From assembly GCF_014649735.1 (NCBI RefSeq), contig NZ_BMTP01000006.1, forward strand, positions 347,548 to 411,547: a DNA stretch of 64,000 bases. The letters run 5' to 3'. The translations under genes were made by a program, and so were the position numbers. The notes beneath the pieces are model-generated. The model had not been told where the DNA came from. It worked only from the letters and a program-made list of their open reading frames with translations, and did no database searches. Shown here one piece after another: positions 1 to 9,284 of the stretch. This DNA comes from Streptomyces lavendofoliae. GTDB lineage: Bacteria; Actinomycetota; Actinomycetes; Streptomycetales; Streptomycetaceae. Numbering within the stretch: the first letter of the stretch is position 1; every line of letters begins with the position of its first letter.

Positions 1-14
1 GACCGCCCGGCGTA

Positions 15-2756
15 TCAGATCAGACCGGCGTTGAAGACGTCGAACGGCAGGGTCCCGGTGCCGTCCCCGGGTGTGGTGCCGGCTCCGGGGAGCGGGAGCT
101 CGGCCCAGATGACCTTGCCCTGGGCGGTGTACCTGGTGCCCCAGCGTTCGGCCAGCTGGGCGACGAGGAAGAGACCGCGCCCGCCCTCGTCGGTGGTGGC
201 GGCGTACCGCAGGTGGGGCGACGTGCTGTTGTGGTCGGCCACCTCGCAGGTCAGGCCCCGGTCGTACAGCAGGCGGACGCGCACGGGCGGCGCTCCGTAG
301 CGGATGGCGTTGGTGATGAGTTCGCTGAGGATCAGTTCGGCGGCGAAGGACAGGTCGTCCAGGCCCCATTCGGCGAGCCGGCGCACCGCGGCGGAGCGGA
401 TGCCTCCGACGGCGCCGGGGTGGAAGGGCACGTCCCAGTCGGCGACGCGGTCGCAGCCGAGGGCTCGGGTGCGGGCGACGAGCAGGGCCACGTCGTCCTT
501 GGGGTGGGCGGGCAGCAGGGCGTCGAGCACCACCCGGCAGCGTTCGTCGGGGGTGGCGGCGGGCCGGCCGAGGGCGTCGCGGAGCAGCTCGATGCCGACG
601 TCGATGTCGCGGGTGCGGTCCTCGATCAGGCCGTCGGTGTAGAAGACGATCTGGCTGCCCTCGGCGAGTTCCAGTTCGCGGGTCTCGAAGGGTATGCCGC
701 CCAGGCCGAGCGGCGGTCCGGCCGGCAGGTCGGGGAACTCGACGTTCCCCTCCGGGTGGACCAGGGCGGGCAGCGGGTGCCCGGCGCGGGCCATGGAGCA
801 GCGCCGGGAGACCGGGTCGTACACCGCGTACAGGCAGGTCGCGCCGGTCATTCCGGCGCCGCCGCCGGCGTCGTCCTCGTCCTGGTCGATACGGCCGACC
901 AGGTCGTCGAGGCGACCGAGGAGCTCGTCGGGCGGCAGGTCGAGGGTGGAGAAGTTGTGCACCGCGGTACGCAGCCGGCCCATGGTGGCGGCGGCGTGCA
1001 GACCGTGCCCGACGACGTCGCCGACGACGAGGGCGACCCGGCTGCCGGGCAGCGGGATGACGTCGAACCAGTCGCCGCCGACGCCGGACTGGGCGGGCAG
1101 GTAGCGGTGGGCCACCTCCAGGGCGCTCTGTTCGGGCAGGGCGCGGGGCAGCAGGCTCCGCTGGAGGGTGACGGCCATGGCGTGCTCGCGGGTGTAGCGG
1201 CGGGCGTTGTCGATGCTCACGGCGGCGCGGGCCACCAGCTCCTCGGCGAGTTCGAGGTCCTCCTCCTCGAAGGGTTCGGGCTTCTCCGAGCGCCAGAAGT
1301 TGGCGACGCCGAGGACGACGCCGCGGGCCTTGAGGGGGACGGCGATCAGCGAGTGGATGCCGTACGCGACGATCCGGCCCGCCCGCTCGGGGTCCTGGGC
1401 CTGCCACCCGGGGGCGAGGGACAGGTCGGGCACGAGTTCCGCGCGGCCGCTGCCGAAGCCGCGTGCCTGGGGCGTGGAGGGGACGAAGCCGATCATCTTG
1501 CCGCGTGGGTAGAGCGGGTGGTCGTCCCGGATGCCGGCGACGGCGGTACGGCGCATGTCGGCGGCCGTCCCGGAGGGTTCCTCGCCGCGCAGCACGGGGT
1601 CGGCGAGGTCGACGGTGACGAAGTCGGCGAAGCGCTGGACGGTCACCTCGGCGAGTTCCTCGGCGGTGCGGACGACGTCGAGGGTGGTGCCGATGCCGAC
1701 GCCGGCGTCGTACAGCAGGTTGAGCCGCCTGCGGGCACCCTCGGCGCGTCCGGTGAGCGAGCGCAGCTCGGTGGTGTCGCGGATGGTGGCGACCGTGCCG
1801 GCGGGGCCGCCGTGCCGGTCGGTGTGGCGCTGGTTGACGGCGAGCAGCCGGTCGGCGGCGGGGACGACCTCGTCGGTGGCCACGCGCCCGGAGCAGAGCA
1901 GCTCGGCCACTTTGGGTTCGAGGCCGGGCAGGTCCTTGACGCCGCGCCCCTCCGCGTCGGGGGGCAGGCGCAGCAGCCGCACGGCCTCGTCGTTGGCGAG
2001 CAGGAGCCGGCCGTCGCCGCCGACGATGACGACGCCCTCACGCACGGCGTGCAGGACGGCGTCGTGGTGTTCGTAGACGCGGGTCATCTCGGTGGGGCCG
2101 AGGCCGTGGGTCTGGCGGCGCAGCCGGCGGGCCACCAGGGCGGTGCCGGCGGTGGCGACGGCGAGGCCCGCGGCGCTGGTGGCGAGGATGACGGGCAGCT
2201 GGCGGTTGACGACGCCGGTCACGCTGCGGACCTCCAGGCCGGCGGAGACCAGGCCGATGACCTTCCCGTCCGAGCCCCGGACCGGGACGATGGCCTGGAC
2301 CTCCTCGCCGAGGGGGCCGTCGACGCTCTCGGTGTGGACGCGGCCGGAGAGGGACGGCTCGATGGTGCCGACGAACCGCCGGCCGATGCGTTCCGGCTGG
2401 GGGTGGGTGTAGCGGATCCCCCTGGTGTCCATCACGACGATGAAGTCCACCCCGGCCGCCTTGCGGGCCGCTTCGGTCCGGGGCTGGAGGACGCTCGACG
2501 GGTCCGGGTCGGTCTCCAGCACGTCCTCCAGGCCGGGGGCGTGCGCGAAGGACTCGGCGACGGCGACGGAGCGGTTGCGGGCCTCCCTGTCGCTGTCGCC
2601 GCGCGACTGGAGGAGCAGTGCCAGCACCGCTCCCAGCACCAGCAGCAGGACGAGCGCCACCTGCAGGACGAAGACCTGTCCTGCCACGCTCCGTGGGAGC
2701 CTCCCGGCCAGTGACCGAACCGAGGCACCACGGAATCGGTCGAAGAAGTGGACCAC
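15..2756 (-). CDS. Membrane PP2C/SpoIIE-type protein phosphatase with PAS, GAF and HATPase domains
   Basis: Likely a signalling phosphatase of the SpoIIE/RsbU class that controls an anti-sigma system. The 913-aa product has a membrane helix near residues 24-47, an extracytoplasmic CitA/DcuS-like sensor segment, a second helix near 180-205 followed by a TH-GLGPTEM linker, then PAS, GAF, the SpoIIE phosphatase domain (GGDWFD and VGDVVGHG metal-binding motifs) and a C-terminal HATPase_c kinase-like domain (ELITNAIRYG, GGRGLFLV). The start is GTG at 2756, preceded by a strong AAAGGGGAG ribosome site; the frame stays open far upstream, but the protein-like sequence starts here. It is divergent from the carbonic anhydrase gene. 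A close paralogue lies at 52863-55649. The partner anti-sigma/anti-anti-sigma genes are not in the window. Confidence 0.93.
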   Translation of the reverse strand: MVHFFDRFRGASVRSLAGRLPRSVAGQVFVLQVALVLLLVLGAVLALLLQSRGDSDREARNRSVAVAESFAHAPGLEDVLETDPDPSSVLQPRTEAARKAAGVDFIVVMDTRGIRYTHPQPERIGRRFVGTIEPSLSGRVHTESVDGPLGEEVQAIVPVRGSDGKVIGLVSAGLEVRSVTGVVNRQLPVILATSAAGLAVATAGTALVARRLRRQTHGLGPTEMTRVYEHHDAVLHAVREGVVIVGGDGRLLLANDEAVRLLRLPPDAEGRGVKDLPGLEPKVAELLCSGRVATDEVVPAADRLLAVNQRHTDRHGGPAGTVATIRDTTELRSLTGRAEGARRRLNLLYDAGVGIGTTLDVVRTAEELAEVTVQRFADFVTVDLADPVLRGEEPSGTAADMRRTAVAGIRDDHPLYPRGKMIGFVPSTPQARGFGSGRAELVPDLSLAPGWQAQDPERAGRIVAYGIHSLIAVPLKARGVVLGVANFWRSEKPEPFEEEDLELAEELVARAAVSIDNARRYTREHAMAVTLQRSLLPRALPEQSALEVAHRYLPAQSGVGGDWFDVIPLPGSRVALVVGDVVGHGLHAAATMGRLRTAVHNFSTLDLPPDELLGRLDDLVGRIDQDEDDAGGGAGMTGATCLYAVYDPVSRRCSMARAGHPLPALVHPEGNVEFPDLPAGPPLGLGGIPFETRELELAEGSQIVFYTDGLIEDRTRDIDVGIELLRDALGRPAATPDERCRVVLDALLPAHPKDDVALLVARTRALGCDRVADWDVPFHPGAVGGIRSAAVRRLAEWGLDDLSFAAELILSELITNAIRYGAPPVRVRLLYDRGLTCEVADHNSTSPHLRYAATTDEGGRGLFLVAQLAERWGTRYTAQGKVIWAELPLPGAGTTPGDGTGTLPFDVFNAGLI

Positions 2757-3011
2757 GCTCCCCTTTCTAACACCGTACGGCCGCCGGCGACGAAGAGTGA
2801 CCTCCGGTCGCCGGGCGATCACGCGCCGCGAGCGGTGGTCCGGGCGGGGCGGGGAGGCGCGGGCGAGGAACCCATCGTTCGCCCATGCCTCGTCCATGGG
2901 TCGGCCATAGGTGGGCCAACAGTGATCAAATCCGGTCGGTCGCCGGAGGGCCGGGGCGTAGGTTCGGCCCTCGTGACGACGCTTCCCGGTGACGGTCCGG
3001 TGACCTCGACG

Positions 3012-3755
3012 ATGTCCGTTCCTCCTCCCCCGCCCGCTCCGCGCGGCCGTCGCGCGCTGCTGCGGGCGGCGCTCGGCGGCACCGCCGCGCTCGGTGCCGG
3101 GCTGGGCCTCGCCCCGGCGCCGACCAACGCGGCTCCCGCGCCCGACAGGCCCCGGCCGGACCGGTCCCGGCCCGCCACCCCGGAGGCGGCGCTGCGCGAG
3201 CTGGCGCACGGCAACGGGCGGTGGCGGGCGGAGCACCAGGCCCATCCGCACGAGACGGCGACGGCCCGGGTGGCCGCGGTGTCGGGGCAGCATCCGTTCG
3301 CCCTGATCCTGGGCTGCATCGACTCCCGCGTCCCGCCGGAGCTGATATTCGACCAGGGCCTCGGCGACCTGATGACGGTCCGCTCGGCGGGCGAGGTGCT
3401 GGACGAGGCGGTCCTCGGAAGCGTCGCGTACGGGGTCCTCGAACTGGGGATACCGCTCGTCATGGTGCTGGGCCACCAGTCGTGCGGGGCCGTCGCGGCG
3501 GCGGTGCGCGCGGAGGAGAGCGGTGAGCGGCCACCGGCCCACATCGACTACATCGCCCAGCGGATACGTCCCGCGATCGACCACGGCTCGACGGGGGCGG
3601 CGCGGATCGACGCGACGATCACGGCGAACGTCCGTCATGTGCGCGGCCTGCTGGCCGCCGAACCGGACCTCGCCGCCCGGGTGGCGGCGGGCCGGCTGGC
3701 CATCGTGGGGGCGCGGTACGAGCTGGGCAGCCAGCGGGTGCGCCGGGTCGCCTGA
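3012..3755 (+). CDS. Exported beta-class carbonic anhydrase
   Basis: Interconverts CO2 and bicarbonate outside the cytoplasm. The 247-aa product begins with a twin-arginine-like leader (RGRRALLRAALGG, then a hydrophobic run ending near residue 42), so Tat export is likely. The mature domain carries the beta-CA zinc and active-site residues C102-x-D104-x-R106 (CIDSR) and H155-x-x-C158 (GHQSC). The ATG at 3012 is preferred because it places the RR leader at the N-terminus; in-frame GTGs at 2973 and 3000 are alternatives and no start has a perfect ribosome site. The gene is divergent from the PP2C gene and is followed by a hairpin terminator. Confidence 0.9.
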   Translation: MSVPPPPPAPRGRRALLRAALGGTAALGAGLGLAPAPTNAAPAPDRPRPDRSRPATPEAALRELAHGNGRWRAEHQAHPHETATARVAAVSGQHPFALILGCIDSRVPPELIFDQGLGDLMTVRSAGEVLDEAVLGSVAYGVLELGIPLVMVLGHQSCGAVAAAVRAEESGERPPAHIDYIAQRIRPAIDHGSTGAARIDATITANVRHVRGLLAAEPDLAARVAAGRLAIVGARYELGSQRVRRVA

Positions 3756-3758
3756 GGG

Positions 3759-3793
3759 CCCGCGTCCGGCCCTGCGTCAGCCGGGGACGCGGG
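3759..3793 (+). terminator. Hairpin after the carbonic anhydrase gene
   Basis: A perfect 9-bp stem (CCCGCGTCC at 3759-3767 with GGACGCGGG at 3785-3793) starts 3 nt after the stop codon, with a 17-nt loop. There is no T tract, as is usual for Streptomyces terminators. Confidence 0.55.
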
Positions 3794-4026
3794 AGGGGCG
3801 AAACGGGGACGTCGGGGACGTACGGGTGCCGTTCGGGTGCGGGACGGGTGCCATGGCGGTTGCGCCGGTCCGTGGCGCCGGCCGCGGCCGGGCCGCTCGG
3901 CCCCCCGGCCGGTCGTGGGGCGCCGACTGGTGCCGCCCCGCGGAGTGGTTCCGCGTTCCGTCGGCGCGCGTGTCGGCGTCGTCGTTCCCGGCACGCCCGC
4001 GTGCGGGCCCCGGCCGGCCGTGCGGG

Positions 4027-4653
4027 TCAGCGCACCCCCCGGGGGCGGAACTGGACGCTGATGCGGGGGCCGACGCCCTTGGCGGTCTTGGGGACGGCGT
4101 GCTCCCAGGTCCGCTGGCAGGAGCCGCCCATCACCACGAGGTCGCCGTGCCCGAGCGGGACGCGGGTCCCGGGGCCGCCGAGGCGGGGACGCAGGGCGAG
4201 GTCGCGCGGTTCGCCGACGGACAGGATCGCGACCATGGTGTCCTCGCGCGAGCCGCGCCCGACGCGGTCGCCGTGCCAGGCGACGCTGTCCCGCCCGTCC
4301 CGGTAGTAGCAGAGTCCGGCTGTGGTGAACGGCTCGCCCAGTTCGGCCGCGTAGTGCGCGGACAGGGCGTCGCGGGCCTCGTCGAGCACCGGGTGGGGCA
4401 AGGGGTCCCGCTCGCGGTAGTGGGCCAGCAGGCGCGGTACGTCGACCTCGTGGTCGTACATCGTGCGCCGCTCCGCCCGCCACGGGACGTTTCCGGCGAG
4501 CTCCTCGAACAGGGCGTCCGCCCCGTGCAGCCAGCCGGGCAGCAGGTCGATCCACGCGCCGTCGCCGAGCACGGTCCGCCGGACGCCGGCCAGCGGTCCG
4601 AGGCGGATCTCGTCGCCCTGGTCGAACAGCGAGCCCTGGATATGCGCGGTCAT
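4027..4653 (-). CDS. alkB: AlkB-family alpha-ketoglutarate-dependent dioxygenase
   Basis: Predicted oxidative DNA/RNA dealkylation repair enzyme that removes methyl groups from N1-methyladenine and N3-methylcytosine. The 208-aa protein has the Fe(II) triad H127-x-D129 (WHGD) and H185 (WEHAVPK), and the 2-oxoglutarate and substrate arginines R197 and R203 in RISVQFR. The length fits compact bacterial AlkB proteins. It is the last gene of a minus-strand run (SDR, DMT transporter, deacetylase, alkB), 33 bp after the deacetylase stop, so it may be co-transcribed or have its own promoter in that short gap. The 271 bp beyond its stop, up to the carbonic anhydrase, hold only that gene's terminator. 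Confidence 0.92.
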   Translation of the reverse strand: MTAHIQGSLFDQGDEIRLGPLAGVRRTVLGDGAWIDLLPGWLHGADALFEELAGNVPWRAERRTMYDHEVDVPRLLAHYRERDPLPHPVLDEARDALSAHYAAELGEPFTTAGLCYYRDGRDSVAWHGDRVGRGSREDTMVAILSVGEPRDLALRPRLGGPGTRVPLGHGDLVVMGGSCQRTWEHAVPKTAKGVGPRISVQFRPRGVR

Positions 4654-4686
4654 GCCCCCAGCGTACGAGCAATTCGAACCTTTGAG

Positions 4687-5400
4687 CTATTCGATCAGGC
4701 CGTGCTCGGCCAGCGGGCCCACCTCAAGACCCCTCGCCCGGCACTCCGCGACCAGCTCGGGCACCGCGCCCAGCGCCGCCCGCCACGCCCCCGGCGCGCT
4801 CACCACGTCGGAGTCGTGCAGCAGCACCGTCCCGCCGCCGTCCAGCGTCCGGGTGATCTCGGCGCACACGCTCCGCGCCGTCGCCGAGGCCGTCCAGTCG
4901 CGCCCCCACGCCGACCAGAGCACCGTGCGCAGCCCGGCGGAGCGGGCGGCGGCCCACCGGCCGCCGGTGAGGATGCCGTACGCGGGCCGGTACCACAGCG
5001 GGCGCCGTCCGGCGGCCTCGGCGACCAGGTCCGCCGTACGCGCCAGGTCCCGCGCGTCGCGCAGCGGGTGCGGCCACCAGGGCCGGTCGTGCCGCCAGCC
5101 GTGGACGGCCAGTTCGTGGCCCTCCGCCGCGATCAGCCGCCCGAGGCCGGGGTGGCGCTCCAGCCGGTCGCCGAGCACGAAGAACGTGGCCCGGACGGAC
5201 AGGGCGTCCAGCGCGCGGAGGAACCGCGGGGTGGTCACCGGATCGGGGCCGTCGTCGAAGGTGAGCGCCACGTGCGACGGGTCGCCGCGCCCGTCGAGCC
5301 CTGGCCACAGCGCGGCGCGCGCGCCGGGCAGCCAGGTGGCGGCGGGCCCGATGTGCCAGGCGGCCACCGCGCCCAGCACCCCTGCCGGAAGGGCGATCAC
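4687..5400 (-). CDS. Polysaccharide deacetylase (NodB/CE4 fold)
   Basis: Predicted metal-dependent carbohydrate N- or O-deacetylase of carbohydrate esterase family 4. The 237-aa product shows the NodB signature TFDDGPDP with D49/D50, the zinc-ligand pair H100 and H104 in HGWRH, and the R-P-A-Y motif that normally forms the active-site groove. A hydrophobic N-terminal stretch (residues 2-25) could be a signal anchor. The GTG at 5400 overlaps the stop of the upstream transporter gene in a GTGA junction, implying translational coupling; the adjacent GTG at 5403 is equally possible. The context, a short-chain dehydrogenase, a DMT exporter and a divergent glycolipid-type glycosyltransferase, suggests processing of an exported glycoconjugate. 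Confidence 0.85.
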   Translation of the reverse strand: MIALPAGVLGAVAAWHIGPAATWLPGARAALWPGLDGRGDPSHVALTFDDGPDPVTTPRFLRALDALSVRATFFVLGDRLERHPGLGRLIAAEGHELAVHGWRHDRPWWPHPLRDARDLARTADLVAEAAGRRPLWYRPAYGILTGGRWAAARSAGLRTVLWSAWGRDWTASATARSVCAEITRTLDGGGTVLLHDSDVVSAPGAWRAALGAVPELVAECRARGLEVGPLAEHGLIE

Positions 5401-6275
5401 CACTGGTCCTCCGGGTGTTCGGGGTCGTCCGTGACCAGGGGCGACCTGGCGAGCTGCACGCACCCGGCCACCAGCAGCGCGAGCGCCAGGACCTCGAACA
5501 CCACCCGCCAGCCCAGGTGCACCCGCTCCGCGAACAGCGCGACGCCCAGCACCACGCTCAGCAGGGCGTCCCCCAGGGTCAGCGCGGGCTGCGAGGCCAC
5601 CAGGCTGCCCGCCCGCAGCGTCACCTGGAGCAGCAGGAAGCTCGCCAGCCCCACGGCGACGGCGGCGTACGGCTGCCACGTACCGAGCACCGCCCCGACG
5701 CCGTCCGGCAGCCGCCCCAGCGCGTCCTTGAGCAGCGCGGCCGTGCAGGCGAAGCCGGTCGCCGTCGCCGTGCCCAGCACCGCGGCCCGCGGCGCGGGTG
5801 ACAGGCGCAGCGACACCAGGCCCATCAGCGCCACGAACAGGCCCGTGCCCAGCGCGGTCCACCCCCAGTCGGGCAGGGGCACCGTGGTGCGTCCGCCCGT
5901 GGGGTCCGCCATCGCGAGGAACAGCGCGAGACCGACGGCCATGGCGGCGAACGCCCACCGGGTCCGGGTGTCGGGCCGGCGCCGGAAGACGACCCCGCCG
6001 ACGACCAGCGTGAACATCAGTTCCGTGCTCATCACCGGCTGCACCACCGACAGCGGGCCCGTGGCCAGCGCGAGCGCCTGGAGGATGCCGGAGACGGCGA
6101 GCAGCGCCGCGCCCCACACCCACACCCGCCGGTGCACCAGCCCGGCCATCCAGGAGCCCCGCCGCGTCGAGCCCGGGTCCGGCGCCGCGGCGGCGGCGCC
6201 CTGCCGCTGGAGCACGGACGCCCCGGCGTTGCCGAGTGCGGCGAGCAGCGCCAGGCAGATCGAGAGTGCCAGCAC
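5397..6275 (-). CDS. DMT/EamA-like multispanning membrane transporter
   Basis: The 292-aa integral membrane protein has about nine to ten hydrophobic helices arranged as two halves, typical of the drug/metabolite transporter superfamily. The first half ends around the RRRPDTRTR loop. No substrate can be read from the sequence. It starts 4 nt after the SDR stop and its own stop overlaps the deacetylase start, so the three genes form one transcript. An exporter for a lipid or sugar precursor would fit the neighbours, but that is inference. Confidence 0.82.
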   Translation of the reverse strand: MLALSICLALLAALGNAGASVLQRQGAAAAAPDPGSTRRGSWMAGLVHRRVWVWGAALLAVSGILQALALATGPLSVVQPVMSTELMFTLVVGGVVFRRRPDTRTRWAFAAMAVGLALFLAMADPTGGRTTVPLPDWGWTALGTGLFVALMGLVSLRLSPAPRAAVLGTATATGFACTAALLKDALGRLPDGVGAVLGTWQPYAAVAVGLASFLLLQVTLRAGSLVASQPALTLGDALLSVVLGVALFAERVHLGWRVVFEVLALALLVAGCVQLARSPLVTDDPEHPEDQW

Positions 6276-6279
6276 CGCG

Positions 6280-7107
6280 TCAGCCGAACCGCTTGGCCAT
6301 GGCCCGGAAGAAGCCCGGCACCGCCCCGTGCAGCCGGGCGGGCATGCCGAGCCAGGACGGTACGAACACGTCGTCGCGGCCCCGTACGACGGCGTCCCAC
6401 ACCACGTCGGCCACCCGTTCGGGTGACACCGGGCGCGGGTGCCGGCGGTGGTAGGGGACGCCCCGCCGGGTGAAGAACGGGGTGTCCACCGCGCCCGGCA
6501 GGACCACGGACACCCCCACCCGGGTGCCGGCCAGCTCGTAGCGCAGGCTGTCGGCGAAGGCCAGCAGGGCGCCCTTGGTGGCGGCGTACACCGCCTCGTT
6601 GCGCACGCCCACCCGCCCGGCCATGGACCCGATCATCACCACCCGCCCCACGCCCCGCTCCGCCATCTGGGGCAGCAGCAGCCGCACCAGGTGCACCACG
6701 GAGGTGACGTTCAGCGTGATGAGCCGGTCGACGGCGTCGGCCGGCATCCGGGTGAACGGCCCCGCCCAGCCGATGCCGGCCGCCGCCACCAGCGTGTCCA
6801 CCCGCCCCTCCCGCTCCAGGGCCTCGGCGGCCAGCCGCTCCACCCCGGCGCGTTCCGCCAGGTCCGCCCGCAGCGCCCCGCCGCCCGTGCGGCCCGCCAC
6901 GGTCGCGAGCCGCTCCTCGTCCCGGCCGCCGAGCAGCAGCCGCCACCGGCCGTCGGCGGCGAACCGGTCGGCGACCGCCTCACCGATCCCGGAAGAAGCG
7001 CCGGTGACGAGCACCACCGGGCGGGCGACCGGCCGCCCGGCGGGCCGCGTCCTGCCCGGCCGGGCCTCGGGACGGGGTGTGGCCTCGGGACGCGGCGTAG
7101 GGGGCAT
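6280..7107 (-). CDS. Short-chain dehydrogenase/reductase (SDR)
   Basis: NAD(P)-dependent oxidoreductase of 275 aa. After a proline/arginine-rich N-terminal extension of about 30 residues comes the Rossmann nucleotide motif TGASSGIG (35-42), and the catalytic S161, Y174 and K178 (the YAATK motif). The C-terminal third (FFTRRGVPY onward, ending in FFRAMAKRFG) looks membrane-associated, as in SDRs acting on lipids. ATG at 7107 is chosen for the GGAGGA ribosome site 8 nt upstream. It is the first gene of the SDR-DMT-deacetylase-alkB unit and is divergent from the glycosyltransferase at 7292, sharing a 184-bp promoter region. Confidence 0.88.
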   Translation of the reverse strand: MPPTPRPEATPRPEARPGRTRPAGRPVARPVVLVTGASSGIGEAVADRFAADGRWRLLLGGRDEERLATVAGRTGGGALRADLAERAGVERLAAEALEREGRVDTLVAAAGIGWAGPFTRMPADAVDRLITLNVTSVVHLVRLLLPQMAERGVGRVVMIGSMAGRVGVRNEAVYAATKGALLAFADSLRYELAGTRVGVSVVLPGAVDTPFFTRRGVPYHRRHPRPVSPERVADVVWDAVVRGRDDVFVPSWLGMPARLHGAVPGFFRAMAKRFG

Positions 7108-7291
7108 GGCGGGATCCTCCGGACTGTCGTCGACCGTGCCCTTCCAGCCTCCCGGTTTCCCGCCGGTTCGCCTCCCGGCATCCGCCACCGTGCCCGACGA
7201 TCCACCCGAACAGTCCGATTCGGCCGCGTGCCGGGCCGCGCCCGGGAGCGGGACGGCACACGATGGAACGGCACGGAACGGAGGGCGCCAC

Positions 7292-8359
7292 ATGGGGCGG
7301 CGATGCCTGGTCGTGAGCGCGAGCATGGGCGCGGGCCACGACGCGGTGGCCGGCGAGCTGGCCCGCCGGCTGCGCGCCGACGGCCACGACGTCCTGGTCC
7401 GGGACGTGCTGACGCTGCTCCCGCCGGGCGTGGGAGCGGCGGTGCGCGGCTTCTACCGGTTCGTGGTGCGGCGGCTGCCCCCCGTGTACGCGGCGATCCA
7501 CGCGCTGTTCCTGGCTCCCCGGCCGGGGGTCGGCCGGGGGCCGGACGTGGCGCCGATGGCGGCGCTCGCCGAGCGGCGGCTGGGCGCGCTGGTGGCGGCG
7601 TGGCGGCCCGACGTGATCGTCTCCACCTTCCACCTCGCGGGGCAGGTCACCGGCCGGATGCGCGGCCGGGGCGTGCTGCGGGTGCCGTGCGCGGTGTTCG
7701 TCACCGACTTCGCGGTGCACCGCGCCTGGCTCGACCCGGGCAACGACCTGTACCTGTGCGTCAGCGGGCCGGCCGCCCGGGCGGCCCGCGACGGCACGGG
7801 GCGGGTGGCGGTCGCCGCCGGTCCGGTCGTGCCGCCGGAGTTCCACAAGGCCGGGGAGCGGGTCCGGGAGGCCGGCGGGCCGCCGGTGGTGCTCCTCTCG
7901 GGCGGCGCGTGGGGAGTGGGGCCGGGGCTGCTGCGGACGGCCGGCGCTCTCGCCCGGCACGGGTTCCTGCCGGTGCTGCTGTGCGGGCGGGACGAGCGGC
8001 TGCGCCGGCGGGCCGAGCGGGTGCCGGGGGTCCGGGCGCTCGGCTGGACGGACGACATGCCGGGCCTGATGGCGTCCGCGCGGGTCCTGGTGGACAACGC
8101 GGCGGGCCAGACGGCGGTGCAGGCCCTCGCGGCGGGGCTGCCGGTCGTCGGCTACCGGCCCATCGCGGGGCACGGCGCCGCGGGGGTGCGGCAGATGGCC
8201 GCGGAGGGTCTTACCGCGTACGCCGCCGGCCTGCCGGCGCTGCTCGCCGCCGTCGGCGAGCTCGCCCGGCCGGGGGCGGCGCGGGACCGGCGGACGGCGG
8301 CCGGATCGGCGGTGTTCCGGGCGGACGCGGCGCGGCTGGTCGCGGACCTCGGAGCCTGA
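7292..8359 (+). CDS. MGDG-synthase/MurG-like (GT28-type) glycosyltransferase
   Basis: Predicted to transfer a sugar from a nucleotide donor to a diacylglycerol-like or other lipid acceptor. The 355-aa protein opens with the VSASMGAGHD loop that is characteristic of monogalactosyldiacylglycerol synthase relatives, followed by the N-terminal MGDG-synthase region. A C-terminal GT-B nucleotide-binding half has LGWTDDMPGLMASA and a DNAAGQTAVQALAAGLPVVG segment that matches the donor-binding region of MurG/UgtP enzymes. ATG at 7292 follows a GGAACGGAGGG ribosome site. It is divergent from the SDR operon, with which it may form one glycolipid locus. Its 3' end faces the VOC gene across 127 bp in which I see no clear gene. 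Confidence 0.85.
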   Translation: MGRRCLVVSASMGAGHDAVAGELARRLRADGHDVLVRDVLTLLPPGVGAAVRGFYRFVVRRLPPVYAAIHALFLAPRPGVGRGPDVAPMAALAERRLGALVAAWRPDVIVSTFHLAGQVTGRMRGRGVLRVPCAVFVTDFAVHRAWLDPGNDLYLCVSGPAARAARDGTGRVAVAAGPVVPPEFHKAGERVREAGGPPVVLLSGGAWGVGPGLLRTAGALARHGFLPVLLCGRDERLRRRAERVPGVRALGWTDDMPGLMASARVLVDNAAGQTAVQALAAGLPVVGYRPIAGHGAAGVRQMAAEGLTAYAAGLPALLAAVGELARPGAARDRRTAAGSAVFRADAARLVADLGA

Positions 8360-8486
8360 CCGGTGCGGCCGGCGCGGCGGGTGCCGGCGCGGCCGGGGCC
8401 GCCGGCCGGACACGGTGCGGCAGCGGCTGCGGCCGGCCGCGCGGGGCGGTGGACGCGGTCACGGACGTGGGCGGCGGGTCCCGGGA

Positions 8487-9284
8487 TCAGGGTGTGGTGG
8501 GGTCGCCCTTGATGAGGGCGAAGGTGGCGCCGGCGGGGTCCTTCAGCAGGGCGAGGCGTCCGACCCCCGTCACGTCTGTCGGCGGGACCAGGGGTGTGGC
8601 GCCGTGTGCGGTGGCGGTGGCGAAGGTGGTGTCGCAGTCCGCCGCGCCGAAGTACGGGTACCACGCGGAGCCGGGCGCCGCGGCGGGGCCCTCCTCGGGT
8701 CGCGGCATGATGCCGCCGTGACCGGGGTCGCCGGCCGGGCCGCCGGGCGCCGAGACGACGGAGTAGACCATGCCGCCGCCCATGTCCATGTCCCGGTACT
8801 CCCAGGACAGGACCGCGGCGTAGAAGTCCTTCGCGGCCGGCACGTCGGTGGTCCGCAGTTCGGTCCAGCACAGGGTGGCGGGCTCCATGACCGTGTCGAC
8901 GCCCTTCGTGTCGCCCGGCTGCCACACGGCGAAGTGGGCGCCGGTCGGGTCGGTGAAGGCGGCCATCCGCCCGGCGGTGAAGACGTCCATGGGCGGTACG
9001 CGGACCGTACCGCCCGCCTGTTCCACCGCCCTGCTCGTGGCGTCGGCGTCGCTGGTGTGGAAGTAGGGCGTCCAGGCGGGACTCGCGCCCTCCTCGGTGA
9101 GCGGGCCGAGGGCGGCGACGGTACCGCCGTCGCGCTGGAAGAAGCCGTAGCCGCCCGCGTCCGGGCCGGCCGACCGGAACGTCCAGCCGAACACGGCGGA
9201 GTAGAACGCCACGGCGGCGTCGGTGTCGGAGGCGCCCAGGTCGATCCAGTTGGGGGTTCCGGGTACGAAGTCGGTCGTCAGCAC
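8487..9284 (-). CDS. VOC-superfamily protein, two glyoxalase-like modules
   Basis: The 265-aa protein has two consecutive vicinal-oxygen-chelate modules, roughly residues 8-125 and 135-260. Each opens with a W-x-(D/E)-L segment (NWIDLGASD; CWTELRTTD), then (V/A)xxFYxAVxxW, and closes with an F-A-(V/L)-(W/I) strand. Such proteins include glyoxalases, metal-dependent dioxygenases and antibiotic-binding resistance proteins; the substrate is not predictable. GTG at 9284 has GGAGG 8 nt upstream and overlaps the serine-hydrolase stop by 7 nt. It is the last gene of the peptide-containing operon running from 13.6 kb, so it could modify or sequester that operon's product. Confidence 0.82.
   Translation of the reverse strand: MLTTDFVPGTPNWIDLGASDTDAAVAFYSAVFGWTFRSAGPDAGGYGFFQRDGGTVAALGPLTEEGASPAWTPYFHTSDADATSRAVEQAGGTVRVPPMDVFTAGRMAAFTDPTGAHFAVWQPGDTKGVDTVMEPATLCWTELRTTDVPAAKDFYAAVLSWEYRDMDMGGGMVYSVVSAPGGPAGDPGHGGIMPRPEEGPAAAPGSAWYPYFGAADCDTTFATATAHGATPLVPPTDVTGVGRLALLKDPAGATFALIKGDPTTP

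Noticed and set aside
213..2714. Long open frame on the plus strand across the first PP2C gene
   Set aside because: Antisense shadow of a high-GC gene: low-complexity Gly/Asp/Val/Ala composition, no motif, and the opposite strand encodes a complete multi-domain phosphatase.
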